DNA of 64,000 nucleotides from Bedellia somnulentella (taxonomy: Eukaryota > Arthropoda > Insecta > Lepidoptera > Bedelliidae): NCBI GenBank assembly GCA_963576735.1, contig OY755171.1:20000182-20064181 (forward strand), in the 5' to 3' direction. Position 1 is the stretch's first letter. Each line of letters begins with the position of its first letter. The notes beneath the pieces are model-generated. The model ran no database searches. It was given only the letters and a program-made list of their open reading frames with translations, and was not told where the DNA came from. Below, in pieces: positions 1 through 10,927 of the stretch. The translations under genes and the position numbers were made by a program.

Positions 1-184
1 GAAATTTTGGATTTCAAGTGTGTGATTACGAATTTTTAGGTGACGAAAATTTCAGCGATTTAATCTTATCCAGAGGTTCTCAAATGGGGGCCTGAAAATG
101 CGGCGAAACGGTTCCAGTAAAGGATGGTACGGCAGTGTTTGCTTCGCGCTCGACTTGGCGGGGGCACTACCGTGCCCCCAGATA
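1..184 (+). mobile_element. 3' end of a non-autonomous DNA element, cut by the window edge
   Basis: It ends in a GC-rich palindrome at 160-179 (GGGGGCAC, short loop, GTGCCCCC) after a segment containing GGATGGTACGGC. The same end recurs at 55640-56125, so this is a dispersed family. The 5' end lies outside the window. The terminal hairpin would fit a rolling-circle type element, but no CTRR terminus was defined, so the class is left open. Confidence 0.5.
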
Positions 185-617
185 CAAAACTAATGCAACA
201 TGTTATACCATACCAGTAGATCACGACCACGAAAACACATTGAGATAAAAAACATATGGTCAAAAAGGAAAGCATCCGAAGTATGAAGATAAAATGCAGC
301 TTAAGAGGTCTCTGTCCAGCACACCGGGAACTATTGACGTAAATTTTAGTACTATAATATCACTCTTGATAGCGATATATAGCGCTATTCAAGCCAACAC
401 CAGTAAAACAATGGATTTCTTATTAACAATCTTAGAGGCTTTGCTTTTATAATCCAATTGTCTGCTAGATACTACAAAGCTAAAGATTAAACAATAGGAA
501 AAAACATTATTTTCTATTAGTAAAGAATTGTTGAAATTAGTTTTGCTATTGTCTTGTACCCATATGAAACTTTCATAAGAAAATAGTGTTCAGAGAACTA
601 TTCTGAACACTTGCGGT
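185..617. other. no recognised feature
   Basis: AT-rich DNA without a reading frame, repeat head or RNA gene that I can recognise. Confidence 0.5.
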
Positions 618-618
618 T

Positions 619-873
619 TGCCGTGTAGTGCCGGCATAGAAAGTCACTTCCCCTTTTCTACCCAGGGGTGTCGTAACAGGCGACTAAGGGTATGGGGCTT
701 TTTAAAGTAATTTTTTGGCGATGCGGTTGGAAACCCAAACCAACGATACTTTATTCCTACCATCTTGTCCCCTATCAACTTCCAAATGTGGCTGAGAATT
801 GTCCAGCTCTGAAGCTCTGGCAACCCCTTTTTGAGATTTATGGATGTGATTATGTGTACGTATATATGTATGG
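619..873 (+). mobile_element. SINE-2 copy, nearly complete
   Basis: This is the most abundant family of the window. A complete copy is about 250 bp and reads GTGTAGTGTCGGCTTAGAAT at the head, then GGGGCTTTTTAAG, GCGATGCGGTTGGAGACCC and AACTTCCAAAAGTGGCTGAG. It ends in a tail related to CTCTGGCTACCCCTTCTAGG and then (TATG)n. This copy keeps all blocks but is diverged, with a short tail. It has no coding capacity. Confidence 0.85.
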
Positions 874-887
874 TAGTAGTCGTTAGT

Positions 888-975
888 CTGCCAACCCGCA
901 ATTGGCCAGCGTGGTGGACTATGGCCAAATCGAGGGTAGGCTCGAGCCCCTTGGTGGGGACATTATATGGGCTGT
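888..975 (+). repeat. tRNA-related SINE fragment (third family)
   Basis: Contains GGCCAGCGTGGTGGACTATG and CTCGAGCCCCTTGGTGGG. A reverse copy lies at 7113-7205. I associate this type of sequence with lepidopteran tRNA-derived SINEs; the assignment is from memory. Confidence 0.5.
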
Positions 976-1827
976 GAGAGATATATGTACCATATGTGTG
1001 TTGTGGTCATGTAACAGTATAAAAGTTTGTAGTGTTGCTAGGCCTGCCTATTATAATGGCAACGGACTATCCCGGCTAAAGTGAATTCTCCACAAATAAG
1101 ATATATTAAGTATTTGTATATGTGCCACTGCTTTAGGGATGTTAGGTGAAAACGATAAGACGATGAAGTTGAAAACAACATTTAAAATAAAGTTACAAAG
1201 TAGAGTACTAAATATGTCAAATTGTTGAATTTACTCTCAAGTTTTCAAAATCCTATTAGATCTCCAGGCGCTTATTTTGTGTATAGCAGTCCGTTTCAGA
1301 CTGAAGAGCCGTGGATTATCTGCAGCAGACGTCTGGTGATATTGTCAGCGTCTGAGCATTGTCTGTAGGCTTAATTTTCATTAGGTTTAATGGATAATTC
1401 GCTCCGGGAGGCGCGTGAAACGCGTCGATAGGAAGGGATTTTACACGCTACGCTGAGCGATTCACTTCACCCCTTACTACCATTTTGCCTCTTAGTACGT
1501 CACAGACTACGAATTATTGTAGAATATAATAGAAAATATGGAATAAAAATGGAATGGATTCATATTATTATCTGTAAATTGTTTCTTTAATTGATATTTT
1601 TGAAATAAATTCTTTATGTCTGTATGTCAGTGCATTAGAATAAAACGTTCAGGGGGGTCTTGATCAAACATGGAAAAAAATATACAGTAAATTAATATCG
1701 TTTTAGATATCGTAAGGGTTCCTATAAGAGCGTCGAAAAAATGTTGTAAGTTTCACTTTCGACACGATTTACGACGGTTTAGCTATTATTTTTGTAGCAA
1801 AATTTCCCCAGACTCATTATTCTTTAC
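976..1827. other. unrecognised intergenic DNA
   Basis: Mostly AT-rich. The part at 1261-1500 is clearly richer in GC and CpG (for example GGAGGCGCGTGAAACGCGTC near 1408), but no frame with splice signals was found. Confidence 0.4.
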
Positions 1828-1925
1828 ATACATACATTATTATACTCATGGCTATAAATTCCTAGAACGGGTAGCCAGAGCTAAGAAATTAAAAATTCCT
1901 CAGCCACTTCTGGAATATACTTTAT
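1828..1925 (-). mobile_element. SINE-2, 5'-truncated
   Basis: Only the 3' third is present on the minus strand: the tail with ACTCATGGCTATAAATTCC and the CTCAGCCACTTCTGGAA block. Confidence 0.75.
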
Positions 1926-3073
1926 CATTTATGATTCTATATAGTTAAATGGGTCACCGAAATTTAAACTTGGTAACCATTTCGTACAAAATAAATATGG
2001 CTAAATAAATTGTCTACTAATACGATTACGCCCGCGGAAAGCTAGTTATGAATATTACTAAATTATTAGCTATTATAATATTACTTCTATACTATTACCA
2101 AAATGCAACGTGAATCAAAAATCATATTTTCTTAGTTTATTCGACTGTGGAATGACGGATTTACAAAACGCCACCATTTGTACATATTTATTGTGAGGAC
2201 AATACGAAATGAATTCAACAACGTACAATTACGTCAGTATTTCGAAGGCGCATTTTAATAAGAACAGTTTCATGCTCGGGTGTATTTGAATGCCGGAAAT
2301 TATTGCTGCTTTTTATATTAAACAGCAATTTCTTTTATTAAAAAACAAATTTAGATAATGGAACAAGAAAGCAGAGATTAATATTGAAATATTATTTTGA
2401 ATTCTTCTTATAGGATTGACGCTTGGCCGTTTTGAAATGAAATCGTTAAATCTATTGTGAAGTCCTTAGAGTTCCATCAAGGGGATGAGTTTTCCTCTAA
2501 CCGTTAGGCCGCAGATGTTCCGCTTATTTTAGCAAATGAATTTTGGGTTTCGAAAGTGTTATACGTGTATATATATATATATGTTATACGTCGAAATAGT
2601 AAGAGTATCCTTCAAATAAAGTGTCAGCAATCACAAAGATCTATAGATTAATATTATAAAATATTATTCATTTTTATGTTTTATTTTTTAATACAAAACT
2701 TTAAACACTTTTGGAAATAAAAGAAAACTAAATGATAATGATAAATTAAGAATAATTTATACGCAGGTCGTTATCACTAGAAATGTTATTATGTTTCTAA
2801 AGTATTGAAACTGTACTTACCTAAAGGGAATAATCGTAATTTTGAACGATGACTCTTTAAAATGGGTAATTTTCTTTCACATTCATTAATAATATCAAAC
2901 CCTGATTAATGCGTACTGATACGTAAGTACGCGTAAAAAAATAAAATTTATCATTAATCCGTTGCTTCGGAAGGTGTTCGTAAAGAGAAAATGAGAACGA
3001 AAATGAGACCTTTCAAAAGAACAAACACAGAAACAAATATAAACTCTTTTTAATATTAGGCAAAGATAGTATA
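1926..3073. other. no recognised feature
   Basis: AT-rich DNA with a small (TA)n tract near 2570-2581. No gene-like frame was seen. Confidence 0.4.
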
Positions 3074-3222
3074 GATCGATAGGCCTGCCCCTTATCACGT
3101 GAGTACACTGTCTAAGCAAAACGTGGGTACCTTCTCTGGAAACTAGATGGCGCTTGCCATGTGAGTTCAGGAGTATTGGTACCTCTGCCAACCCCTTCGG
3201 GGATAAACGGCGTGAACGTTAT
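3074..3222 (+). mobile_element. SINE-1, 3' part
   Basis: Carries the SINE-1 block AGGCCTGCCCCTTATCACGT, GTACACTGTC, AAAACGTGGGTAC and the 3' end CCAACCCCTTCGGGGATAAA followed by GGCGTGAACGTTATG. A nearly identical copy, including its internal ACTAGATGGCGCTTGCCATG variant, is at 16528-16672. The two therefore belong to one subfamily. Confidence 0.85.
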
Positions 3223-3225
3223 GTT

Positions 3226-3424
3226 ATAGATAGTAGTGTTGGCTGAAAACAGCACTCACCTATTTCTTCCAGTGGTCGTCGTAAGAGGGTGATATTAGGT
3301 GTTGGGGCTTATAAAGTGATTTTAAGAGCGACGATCTTTATTTAATATCTTTTCTTTACTCAAATTCCCAAATTGGCGGAAGAGTTTCAAACTCCAAAGC
3401 TCTAGTTACCTCTTTTTGAGATTA
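3226..3424 (+). mobile_element. SINE-2, diverged
   Basis: Follows the SINE-1 fragment directly. Head, GGGGCTT block and GAGATTA end are recognisable, but the (TATG)n tail is missing. Confidence 0.7.
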
Positions 3425-4002
3425 ATATGAAAAAAATAGAAATGGTTTACATAACTTCTTAAATAAAACATACATTTATACCAAACAAGACAAATCCTTT
3501 TACAATTCCGAAAAAACACGACGATATGCTTCGTAATGTAATTCAACAAACGTAAAAGTTAATTTCTCTTTCACATATCTACAAAGCGGCATCTGACAGA
3601 CGGGTCTGTCACAGAACAGTCGAGCTGTACTAAATTACAAGCCTTCATCATTCCAAAGGATGCCATCCCGACACGACGTACGCCAGAACACAGATATTCT
3701 TGTACTACATTAATGTTATGGAGTAATTTAATTGTGTGACATCATATTATTTATTATGAATGCTTTACCTAACCTAACCTAACCAATTTTTTTGCGATCA
3801 TTCCTACGAACGTGATAAAAACTATCTTACTTACTTATGTGATTATAGGGAGGACACATAGTATGGAGTCTTAACAATACCCACTTTAGTTTATTTTAAA
3901 ATCAGATTTCGAGACTACTAAGAGTACTAGGTACATATACTTCAGCCTACGACCTGGACATTATCTCACTAATCAATCACTTCGGACATTTGTTTTAAGT
4001 CT
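3425..4002. other. unrecognised DNA with a short telomere-like motif
   Basis: Contains three CCTAA units (about 3768-3783), the unit of the insect telomeric repeat. This is too short to call a telomeric insertion. Otherwise AT-rich without a gene. Confidence 0.4.
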
Positions 4003-4253
4003 ATACATACATACATATACTCACGGCTATAAATTCCAGGAAGAGGTAGCCAGAGCTAAAGAATTAGAAATTCCTCAGCCACTTTTGGAAATTTGAGAGG
4101 GGAAAAGATAGTAAAAGTTTGTTGGTGATGGGTCTCCAACCGCATCGCCCAAAAATCCCTTAATAGCCCCATACCGTTAGTCGCCTCTTACGTACACCTA
4201 CCGGAAGAAATGGGGTAGTGCTATTCTAAACCAACACAACACGGCAAGTCTAT
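4003..4253 (-). mobile_element. SINE-2, nearly complete
   Basis: On the minus strand it runs from the CGTGTTGTGTTGG head at 4253 down to the (TATG)n tail at about 4003. All internal blocks are present. Confidence 0.85.
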
Positions 4254-4584
4254 AAAAGTTTGAAACCACTTGCATTTGTTTTTTAATTAGCAAAATAAAC
4301 GCATTTCACATTACTTTTACTTCGTTAAACTTTACAATACATGAAAATAGCATTTACCAGAATTTTTATAGCTGTATAGTATCATTTAGGTCTACAAACA
4401 TGGCGGGTTTATTCGGCTGTTCTATTTATTTCGGTTCCAATCTCGTTCGAGTGCTTGCCCGGGTTGCTCTAACCTGCTTTAGTGTACGACTCACGGGGTG
4501 ATAAAAAGATTAAACTTAAATAATTAAAATGATTATTTTACAATTTGAATGTTTCATGAAAACCTCATGTGGAGATTATTACTG

Positions 4585-4668
4585 ATAAATAAAGGATAGA
4601 GGTCGCGGGTTCGATCACCGCCGGTGGTGCCGAAATTTTTCTTTTCTTTATTTATTAATAATTATTTT
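4585..4668 (+). repeat. tRNA-like foldback element, deleted copy
   Basis: AAATAAAGGATAGA is followed at once by a T-arm-like GGTCGCGGGTTCGATCACC and then by GCCGAAATTTTTCTT with TTTATTTA. Compared with the fuller copy at 28597-28732, the acceptor, D and anticodon parts are missing. Confidence 0.5.
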
Positions 4669-4715
4669 ACTTTCTAACTTAAATAAATTTAATTTAAACA
4701 TGGTTACTCTAAAAA

Positions 4716-4796
4716 CCAAGTGACAATGTCACGTGATGTTCAGAAGTTTTAATACCTCTGCCAACCCCTTCGAGGATATACGTCGTGAACGTTTGA
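4716..4796 (+). mobile_element. SINE-1, 3' fragment
   Basis: AAGTGACAATGTCACGTGAT, GTTCAG and the 3' end CCAACCCCTTCGAGGATATA, then CGTCGTGAACG. Confidence 0.75.
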
Positions 4797-5259
4797 ATTG
4801 AAGTCAGTGTAAAGCAAATATTTATTTCTAGTGCAAATAAATATTTTTATTTTTGCTTACCCTATAATATTTTAAGGGACGCACAATTTATTACTCTAGA
4901 AAAAAATATTAGAAATAAAGTAATGTTTTTAATAGGGTTTTTTGGTCTAGTGCTTCATATTATACAGTATATTGCTGTTATATATAAGTTTGTAATCCAT
5001 TTATCTCAAACTAACTCTCGTATGTCAAACAGTGTTATCTAGCTTTTAAGTTCTGCTCCAGCTTGGCGCGAGCTTTAAACTTTGTTTTTAAAATCTTCCA
5101 AGTTGCTTCGCTCTTATAGTTTCCTTTACTTTCATTGTGTCTTATAATGGCTTAAGAGAACAAGCTTTGGATTAAGTATATTTTAAGGTAATTAAAAGTT
5201 TAATTTTGAAATATTTTAAACATTAAAATGTACTATTAAATTAAATTTGTTACGTTGTT
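4797..5259. other. no recognised feature
   Basis: AT-rich DNA up to the TTAA that borders the piggyBac relic. Confidence 0.4.
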
Positions 5260-5532
5260 TTAACCCACTTGTTACGGAAACAAAAAAAGTTAATTTTATA
5301 AGTTGATTTTTGGTTTGGGGGCAGTTTAATGGCCTACGATTAAGAAAAAAATACTGAAAAAAATCAAAATTTTCTGGGAAAGCCAGAAAATGGTGTTGTT
5401 TTAAAACTACGGTAGTAATATGTACTACTGTTGCAAGGGTTCATGGTGAGTTGATTGAAACAAAATATATTTCAAAATAAGTACTTCTTTTATTGAATAA
5501 TGCATATGTATGTAGGTACGCTTTTAACATTG

Positions 5533-6394
5533 CTTATGATAGGCTGCAAAACAATCTCTGGGGTGCAACGTGACGTTACATTTTACGCAAAAAAAATGGC
5601 ATGTTTGTGACAATATCCACAACGCAGTTGTTTAGGGCGATATGTTACGATATGTCCTATGTTATGATATCGTGAAGATTCATGTAAACTACCGGAAGCC
5701 CGACCTGGCAGAATCTTCCCAATACATGAAGCGCCTGGGTACATGAACATAACCACTGTACAGCAAGATACCAATGAAACATCGCATTTCATTTGATGTT
5801 ATGTTACCAGGCTTATTCTTCTGAGCGGCGTACAAATTAGTAAAATCAACTATACATATCTATGATCTCACTGCTGAGAAGACATTCGAGATAATATAAC
5901 GGCTTTTGACGTAACTGAGCAGTCATTTGGGGACGCCAGGAAGAAAAATCTGGCTTGATGTCTCTTGCGATCCAGGAATACGCCTTATTTTTTTGTACTC
6001 GCATGATCCCACCACTCTTACCTTGCGAAGGTATTGGTAAGGTATCTTGAGCGTCCGTAGAAGAGGCAGTGGGCGCATCATCCACACGCTGACGCTTTGC
6101 CAACTGCGATATCGGAATGTCGCCTTCGTCATCACTATTGGAATCATTGCCGCCGTTATCGAGTTGTATTGCACATGGTGCTCGAAGCTGGGAGCCTTGT
6201 AGATTTTGAATGTTAACATATTCTTCGTCTCCGGAATCTTCATCGGTCACATTACCGTTACAATTATCTGGAGGAAGTATTACGATGGAATCTGGCAAAG
6301 GACCGTCATCGTCCTTCTCCAATTCTTCAACGATTTCATGAAGCCTCAAAGAGTGGAAACGGGATCTGTAATAATAAGAAATACCTACTTCAAA
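5533..6394 (-). pseudogene. piggyBac (PGBD-like) transposase, N- and C-terminal remnants
   Basis: The N-terminal piece (6394 down to 5846) begins SRFHSLRLHEIVEELEKDDD and runs through the acidic motif DVTDEDSGDEE-like (seen here as VTDEDSGDEEYV) and GSQLRA to NKAYSWIARDIKPDF. These are the signature of the disordered N-terminus and first core strand of PGBD-type transposases. A TTATTATTACAG acceptor lies just before SRF, so the original gene may have had a 5' intron. The frame then breaks. The next recognisable piece (5792-5533) is the C-terminal cysteine-rich finger: RPKQLRCGYCHKHAIFF, then after a one-base slip in a T-run KCNVTLHPRDCFAAYH and a stop. Roughly the whole catalytic DDD region between the two pieces is missing. 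Non-functional. Confidence 0.8.
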
Positions 6395-6639
6395 AACACA
6401 GATAAAACAATAAAAGCGTAGGTAACACAAAAGATTTCAAGCAGGAAGAATGTATTTCTATGCACCGTCCTCATCCTCACTGCATAAGTAGGTAAGGTAG
6501 TTCATTTTACGATCGTCGTTTATAAACAACACCTACTTTTCTCGACAAAAAAGGTACCAAAATGTTAATTGTAAGGCATATTATTTTCCTGCATAGATAA
6601 AACTACGTTATAACAACAAGTTAGATGTAACTCCACAAA

Positions 6640-6835
6640 GTTAGATCTAACAGTCCAAAAAGTCGCTACCAGAGGCAATGGCTGACCTGGATAAGCTTTT
6701 GTCATTCTGGTCAGAATTAGGTTGGGAAACTTAAACGGCCAAACGGCCCACGTACAATGGCCCACCTCGTAGCTGGGTTAAGTGCGGAAACCTGAGGCGG
6801 TTAGCGCCCACCAATAATAATAATATAATAATAGA
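6640..6835 (+). repeat. retroposon fragment with (AAT)n tail inside the piggyBac
   Basis: A GC-richer segment (GGCCAAACGGCCCACGTAC, GCGGAAACCTGAGGCGG, TTAGCGCCCACC) ends in AATAATAATAATATAATAATA. This looks like the 3' end of a retroposed element. The family was not recognised. Confidence 0.4.
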
Positions 6836-7112
6836 TGTAACTTCAAGCCAATATTATATTCAAATGATATTGTACTTACCCTTGAAAAAAAAATGATTAT
6901 TTTTCGTATTTTTTAGATATTTATACAAAAAAACACGTAATATCTTGATGTAAACTGTATCTTTCCTCGGTTAGATGCTGCACTGACGAAAGCAATCACA
7001 TTATAAAATTTCATTAAAACTACTTACATTTCGATGTAGATTTTATTATTCATGCTGTTGTTTTAAAACGACGGTAGTAACAAGTGGGTTAATATGATGA
7101 CTTTGTTTAGCA

Positions 7113-7205
7113 CATAAAAACAAAATGAAACCCACCAAGGGGCTCGAACCTACCCTGTATACGTTGATTTGGCATAAGCTACCACACTGGCCTATTGCAG
7201 ATTGA
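7113..7205 (-). repeat. tRNA-related SINE fragment (third family)
   Basis: Minus-strand reading gives AATAGGCCAGTGTGGTAGCT and GTAGGTTCGAGCCCCTTGG, matching the fragment at 888-975 and containing a B-box-like GGTTCGAGCCC. Confidence 0.5.
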
Positions 7206-7489
7206 TAAACCTTAATTACTGCTCTTGGTACCCCAAAACTTGTTACCACATCACCACACACACACATACTCTCTCACACACACAAACATGCAAAAAAACA
7301 CACTTTAGAGAAAAATTATTATATTTTATTTGTCCATACATATTTCTGTTACAAATAAATGCTCAGTTTATTTAATGAAATTTGTGAAACATATAATTGG
7401 CATATTTTAAAATGCTTGTAATTAGATTAAGTGCTGTTTGTTTAACTCAATAATAAATAAATAAATAAATCATCTTTATATGGAAGTCG

Positions 7490-7740
7490 AATACCTATAA
7501 GAGTTCTATCAAGCAAATGAGGAAGGTAATGTTAGTAAAGGACAACCTCGGAAGACTCATTTGGACAAAATAAGGAATGTGCTCAAATGGCAGGTGTCCG
7601 AAGTATGAACAATAAAAGAGCATGTATGAAAATAATGATGGATGTAAACGAAGCTAGAGAGGTTTGCCAGGATCGTACAAAGTAGAGGTCGATAGTTTCT
7701 GCCCTCTCGCTATTCCAATGGGAACTAACGGCGTGAGTTG
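7490..7740 (+). pseudogene. LINE ORF2 tail (GHIERM family), decayed
   Basis: Reads as a degraded version of the 9420-9773 LINE tail: GGACAACCTCGGAAGACTCA, AAGAGCATGTATGAAAATAA, GGATGTAAACGAAGCTAGAG and AGGATCGTACAAAG, then the AATGGGAACTAACGGCGTGA end. It has in-frame stops and lacks the (TATG)n tail. Confidence 0.7.
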
Positions 7741-8950
7741 ATACTTTTACCAATATTTTATTATTATATTTTATATAGAGTAACCATTAAAACTTTATTA
7801 TTGAAGAACATTATAAAGATTATTTCAAAAATTTCATTCGTCACTCACGACCACATAATGATCTGTGCTCATCAAAGCGTAGAGGTCAATGACTTATTGA
7901 TAATATTGAAGTTATATTTAGCAGTGAAGGTAGACTAAAGCCGATTACGGCTGCTCGATAGAAAGCTTTCCCTAGTAATACAGTACTAGAGGTGGCTTAA
8001 AGGCTCTTAAGGGTTCTTCGGCTATGATAATTTCGTCTGATAAACTTTTACGAACTCACCCCTAAACTATAAGGGTTGATAGAAAGGGATTAACGTTCAA
8101 TATCGCTGCTATGACTATATTTGTTCGTCTAGGAATTTAACTGTTATACATTTACTACCTTGAGAAGTTAGAAAAGTTATGTGTTTCTTGCAATATATCT
8201 AGTATGTTTTTGGTAAATATGCTGCCTAAAAATAAACTTATTATTGTTTATATATTCTCCTATTGGCAAAAAAAAAAACAAAAAACTTTTGTGTTGATTT
8301 ATCATTAATAACACAAAAGCAAAAAAAACATTTGTTACTTAAAGTAGTACTTAAATTATATTGCACTACAACTATTCTATGTACCAACCTCACACCAGTA
8401 GTTCTATATCCGGTACTCCGACAACTAATCAAAAGACAAACAAAACAATCATATACCCTGTTAACAAAGCAATTTCAATGCACATATTATACCTATTTTT
8501 CTTCACAATTGTATTTGCACACTCATACCATTACGGACGATAAAGTTCAATCGCGATAAATTATAGCTATTAACTAGATAGCCTAGGAATAGAACAAAAC
8601 ATTGCAATTCCTGTTTTTGCTCGAAATCAGAGTAGACCGACAATAGAAGCAATTTATCATGTATTTGTAGAGATGCAAAAACTCATATGCTTGGCTGGTA
8701 AAACAAAATGAGCAAATCGTACCGTTCGGAGATTCTAGTAACTTTATATGCTTATTTTTCATACCACTCAGGTTTTGAGGTAACTTAAAGTTTGTTCGGG
8801 CTGTCCGTACGAGTTTCATTCATGTTTGTTAGTTATCGATCCCATTCAACTCTTAATTTTAATGACTTTGAAATTTTTAAAAACCATTACGAATATGTTC
8901 TTATGATTGCAATTTTAATTCATGAGACCGGATTTTAAAAAGTAATAATT
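7741..8950. other. no recognised feature
   Basis: AT-rich. Several frames of 60-98 codons here have low-complexity composition and no domain that I can recognise. Confidence 0.4.
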
Positions 8951-8954
8951 TAAT

Positions 8955-9400
8955 GATATTATCAGACGGGCCCTTACCACGGTCAACATACCAGCAATCC
9001 TGGAGCCATCAGGTTTGCTGCGGGACGATGGTAAGAGACCAGACGGAATGTCATTGATTCCATGGAGAATGGGAGGACGCTAGTGTGGGACACTACCTGC
9101 GTCGACACGCTAGCGCCGTCTCATTTGTCGGGGTCTGCATCTAAAGCTGGCACTGCTGCAACTGAAGCTGAGGGTCTGAAGAGGTGCAAATACAGCAATT
9201 TAGCTGAAGAGCATTACTTCTCAGCTTTTGCTGTAGAGACTCTCGGTCCGTGGGGCCCTGATGCGCGTCGTTTTTTCAAAGAAATTTCGACGCACCTGAT
9301 CGAGAAATGCGGAGATCCAAGGGCTGGCGCATTCTTCGCTCAAAGAATTAGCTTAGCGATTCAAAGGGGTAATGCAGCCAGCCTTGTGTAATATAATAAA
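8955..9400 (+). pseudogene. LINE ORF2 C-terminal domain fragment (endonuclease-like domain)
   Basis: Joined frames read [19 protein letters not shown] and SLIPWRMGG, then after a one-base slip near 9070 [64 protein letters not shown] and a stop. The pattern RPDG...W..G..LVWD.T..DT...K..KY...ET.G..G occurs downstream of reverse transcriptase in a group of invertebrate LINEs. The spacing of acidic and lysine residues resembles a PD-(D/E)XK endonuclease, but that is my inference. It is truncated at both ends, with no RT nearby. Confidence 0.55.
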
Positions 9401-9419
9401 AATCTTAAAATTTAATGAT

Positions 9420-9773
9420 TATGTATAAAGTAAGATAGAAAAAATGATATTGTAAGAAAGATAGAAAAGGAATGTTGAGATGGTTTGGGCACATAGAGAG
9501 GATGATAGAAAATTGGTGAAAGGGATATATAGAGCTAGTGTGGATGGTAATGCTAGTAGAGGGCGACCACGGAAAACACACTTGGACCAAATTGAGAGTG
9601 TGCTCAAAAAAGCAGGCGTCCGAAGTATGAAGAATAAAAAAGCATGTATGAAAAGATTGATGGATGTAAACGAAGCTAGAGAGGTTGGTCAGGATCGTAC
9701 GAAGTGGCGATCGATAGTCTCTGCCTACCCCAATGGGAACTAATGGCGTGAGTATATGTATGTATGTATGTAG
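9420..9773 (+). pseudogene. LINE ORF2 C-terminal tail (GHIERM family) with 3' end
   Basis: Best copy of a LINE tail also found at 7490, 13975, 23375, 26372, 46752, 60455 and 63135. The frame reads EKGMLRWFGHIERM-like residues (9455 on, first part shifted), then LVKGIYRASVDGNASRGRPR, THLDQIESVLKKAGVRSMKN, KACMKRLMDVNEAREVGQDR and TKWRSIVSAYPNGN with a stop at 9741-9743. The end CTACCCCAATGGGAACTAAT, GGCGTGAGTATATGTATG and (TATG)n serves as both the C-terminus and the 3' UTR. I know this motif set from arthropod endonuclease/RT LINEs; the clade is not assigned. 5'-truncated. Confidence 0.75.
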
Positions 9774-10028
9774 AAAATCGTTATTGTAAGATTATTTTTC
9801 ATTATTTATAGTAGAAAAAAAATTCTTTAAAAACTAACGTCTGCACCATGAAACACTTTATGACCTTTTTATTTTGATAGCTATTTCTTAAAATTTTTCT
9901 TTATTTCGTATTCTTATAAATTTTATTATTTACTTTAGAACAACGAATACTTTGTGACTAATAAATCAAACTGTAGAAATTAATAATAAATACCGAGTAT
10001 CGTATTAATTATAATAAAATTAATTGCT

Positions 10029-10281
10029 GTGTAGTGTCGGCTTTGAATAACACTACCAGATTTCTTCCGGTGGGTGTACGTAAGAGGCGACTACCGGTGT
10101 TGGGGCTTTTAAGGGATTTTTGGGCGATGTGGTTTGAGACCCGTCACCAAAAATATTTATTATTACCAACTTTTCTCCAATCAACTTCCAAAAGTGGCTG
10201 AGGAATTTCTCATTCCAAAGCTCTGGCTACCCCTTTTAGGGATTTATAGCCGTGAGTATATGTATGTATGTATGTATGTAA
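10029..10281 (+). mobile_element. SINE-2, complete
   Basis: Runs from GCTGTGTAGTGTCGGCTTTG to GCCGTGAGTATATGTATG and (TATG)n. One of the cleanest copies. Confidence 0.9.
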
Positions 10282-10711
10282 ATTAATAATTAATACCGAG
10301 TATCGTAATAATTATAATAAAATTAATTCCGAAGTAATATAAGCCGTATTGCTTGCCAAGAGGCCAACTACAAATGAGGATTATAGGTTGTAATATGTTC
10401 AGAAGTTGCAAACAAGCGGATAGTGACTCATCACGTTACCCAAAGGTGTCGTTTTAAGCTTCTCTACAACCGCAAACACTTTGTCTCATAGAAACTTTAT
10501 GAATGGGCAATCCTACACTGCAGAGTGCTCTCTAGAGTGTTACGTACTGAATGTAGGTCACAGAAAGATATCTTGCAATACTTTCATTGTTTTCCTTTGT
10601 TTTGTTCAGGGTATTGTTTTTTTTTTGTTTCAGATTCTCCTTTGTTAAACTGAAAAGAAAAAAGGTGATCTGAAAGATTAGTGTGCCAGCATAACCAAAC
10701 AACTGATGTAT
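10282..10711. other. no recognised feature
   Basis: No gene or named repeat was seen. The run AATTAATAATTAATACCGAG at 10280-10330 repeats 9978-10025 just before the SINE-2, which looks like a long flanking duplication of about 45 bp. Confidence 0.4.
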
Positions 10712-10883
10712 TGAGTTACAATACTACATAGACCTTAAAAAGCATGCTCTACAACATTATGAATACGAGACGATAAAGACCCAAGTGAAATTGAACCTTT
10801 TTGTGCTATGAATATGGGTGTTTTCTCGTGCCTATGTTGTAGAGCATGCTTTTTAAGATCTGCGAAGTATTGTAACTCAATTC
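10712..10883. mobile_element. foldback element (MITE), about 60-bp arms
   Basis: The left arm ATTGAGTTACAATACT...AAAAAGCATGCTCTACAAC pairs with the right arm GTTGTAGAGCATGCTTTTTA...AGTATTGTAACTCAAT. The loop between the arms is about 45 bases. No coding potential. Confidence 0.75.
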
Positions 10884-10927
10884 ATCAAAATTTTGACATA
10901 GGTCGCTGTAGTATTAAGCGTGCGATA

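Larger units (their letters stand above)
5260..7092 (-). mobile_element. piggyBac-type DNA transposon, internally deleted
   Basis: Both ends show the piggyBac hallmark: TTAACCCACTTGTTAC at 5260-5275 and its reverse complement GTAACAAGTGGGTTAA at 7077-7092, so terminal inverted repeats of 12 bases beyond a duplicated TTAA target. The motif TTTTAAAACGACGGTAGTAA inside the 3' end recurs as a close match near 5402, giving subterminal repeats. The interior holds the N-terminal and extreme C-terminal parts of a transposase on the minus strand, but not the DDE catalytic core. The element is therefore non-autonomous now. A foreign retroposon fragment sits at about 6640-6835. Confidence 0.85.

Noticed and set aside
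2895..3191. 98-codon minus-strand frame
   Set aside because: Antisense of the SINE-1 3' part.
3768..3783. Telomeric (CCTAA)n repeat
   Set aside because: Only three units, with no TRAS/SART-type LINE next to it. Expected by chance at this scale.
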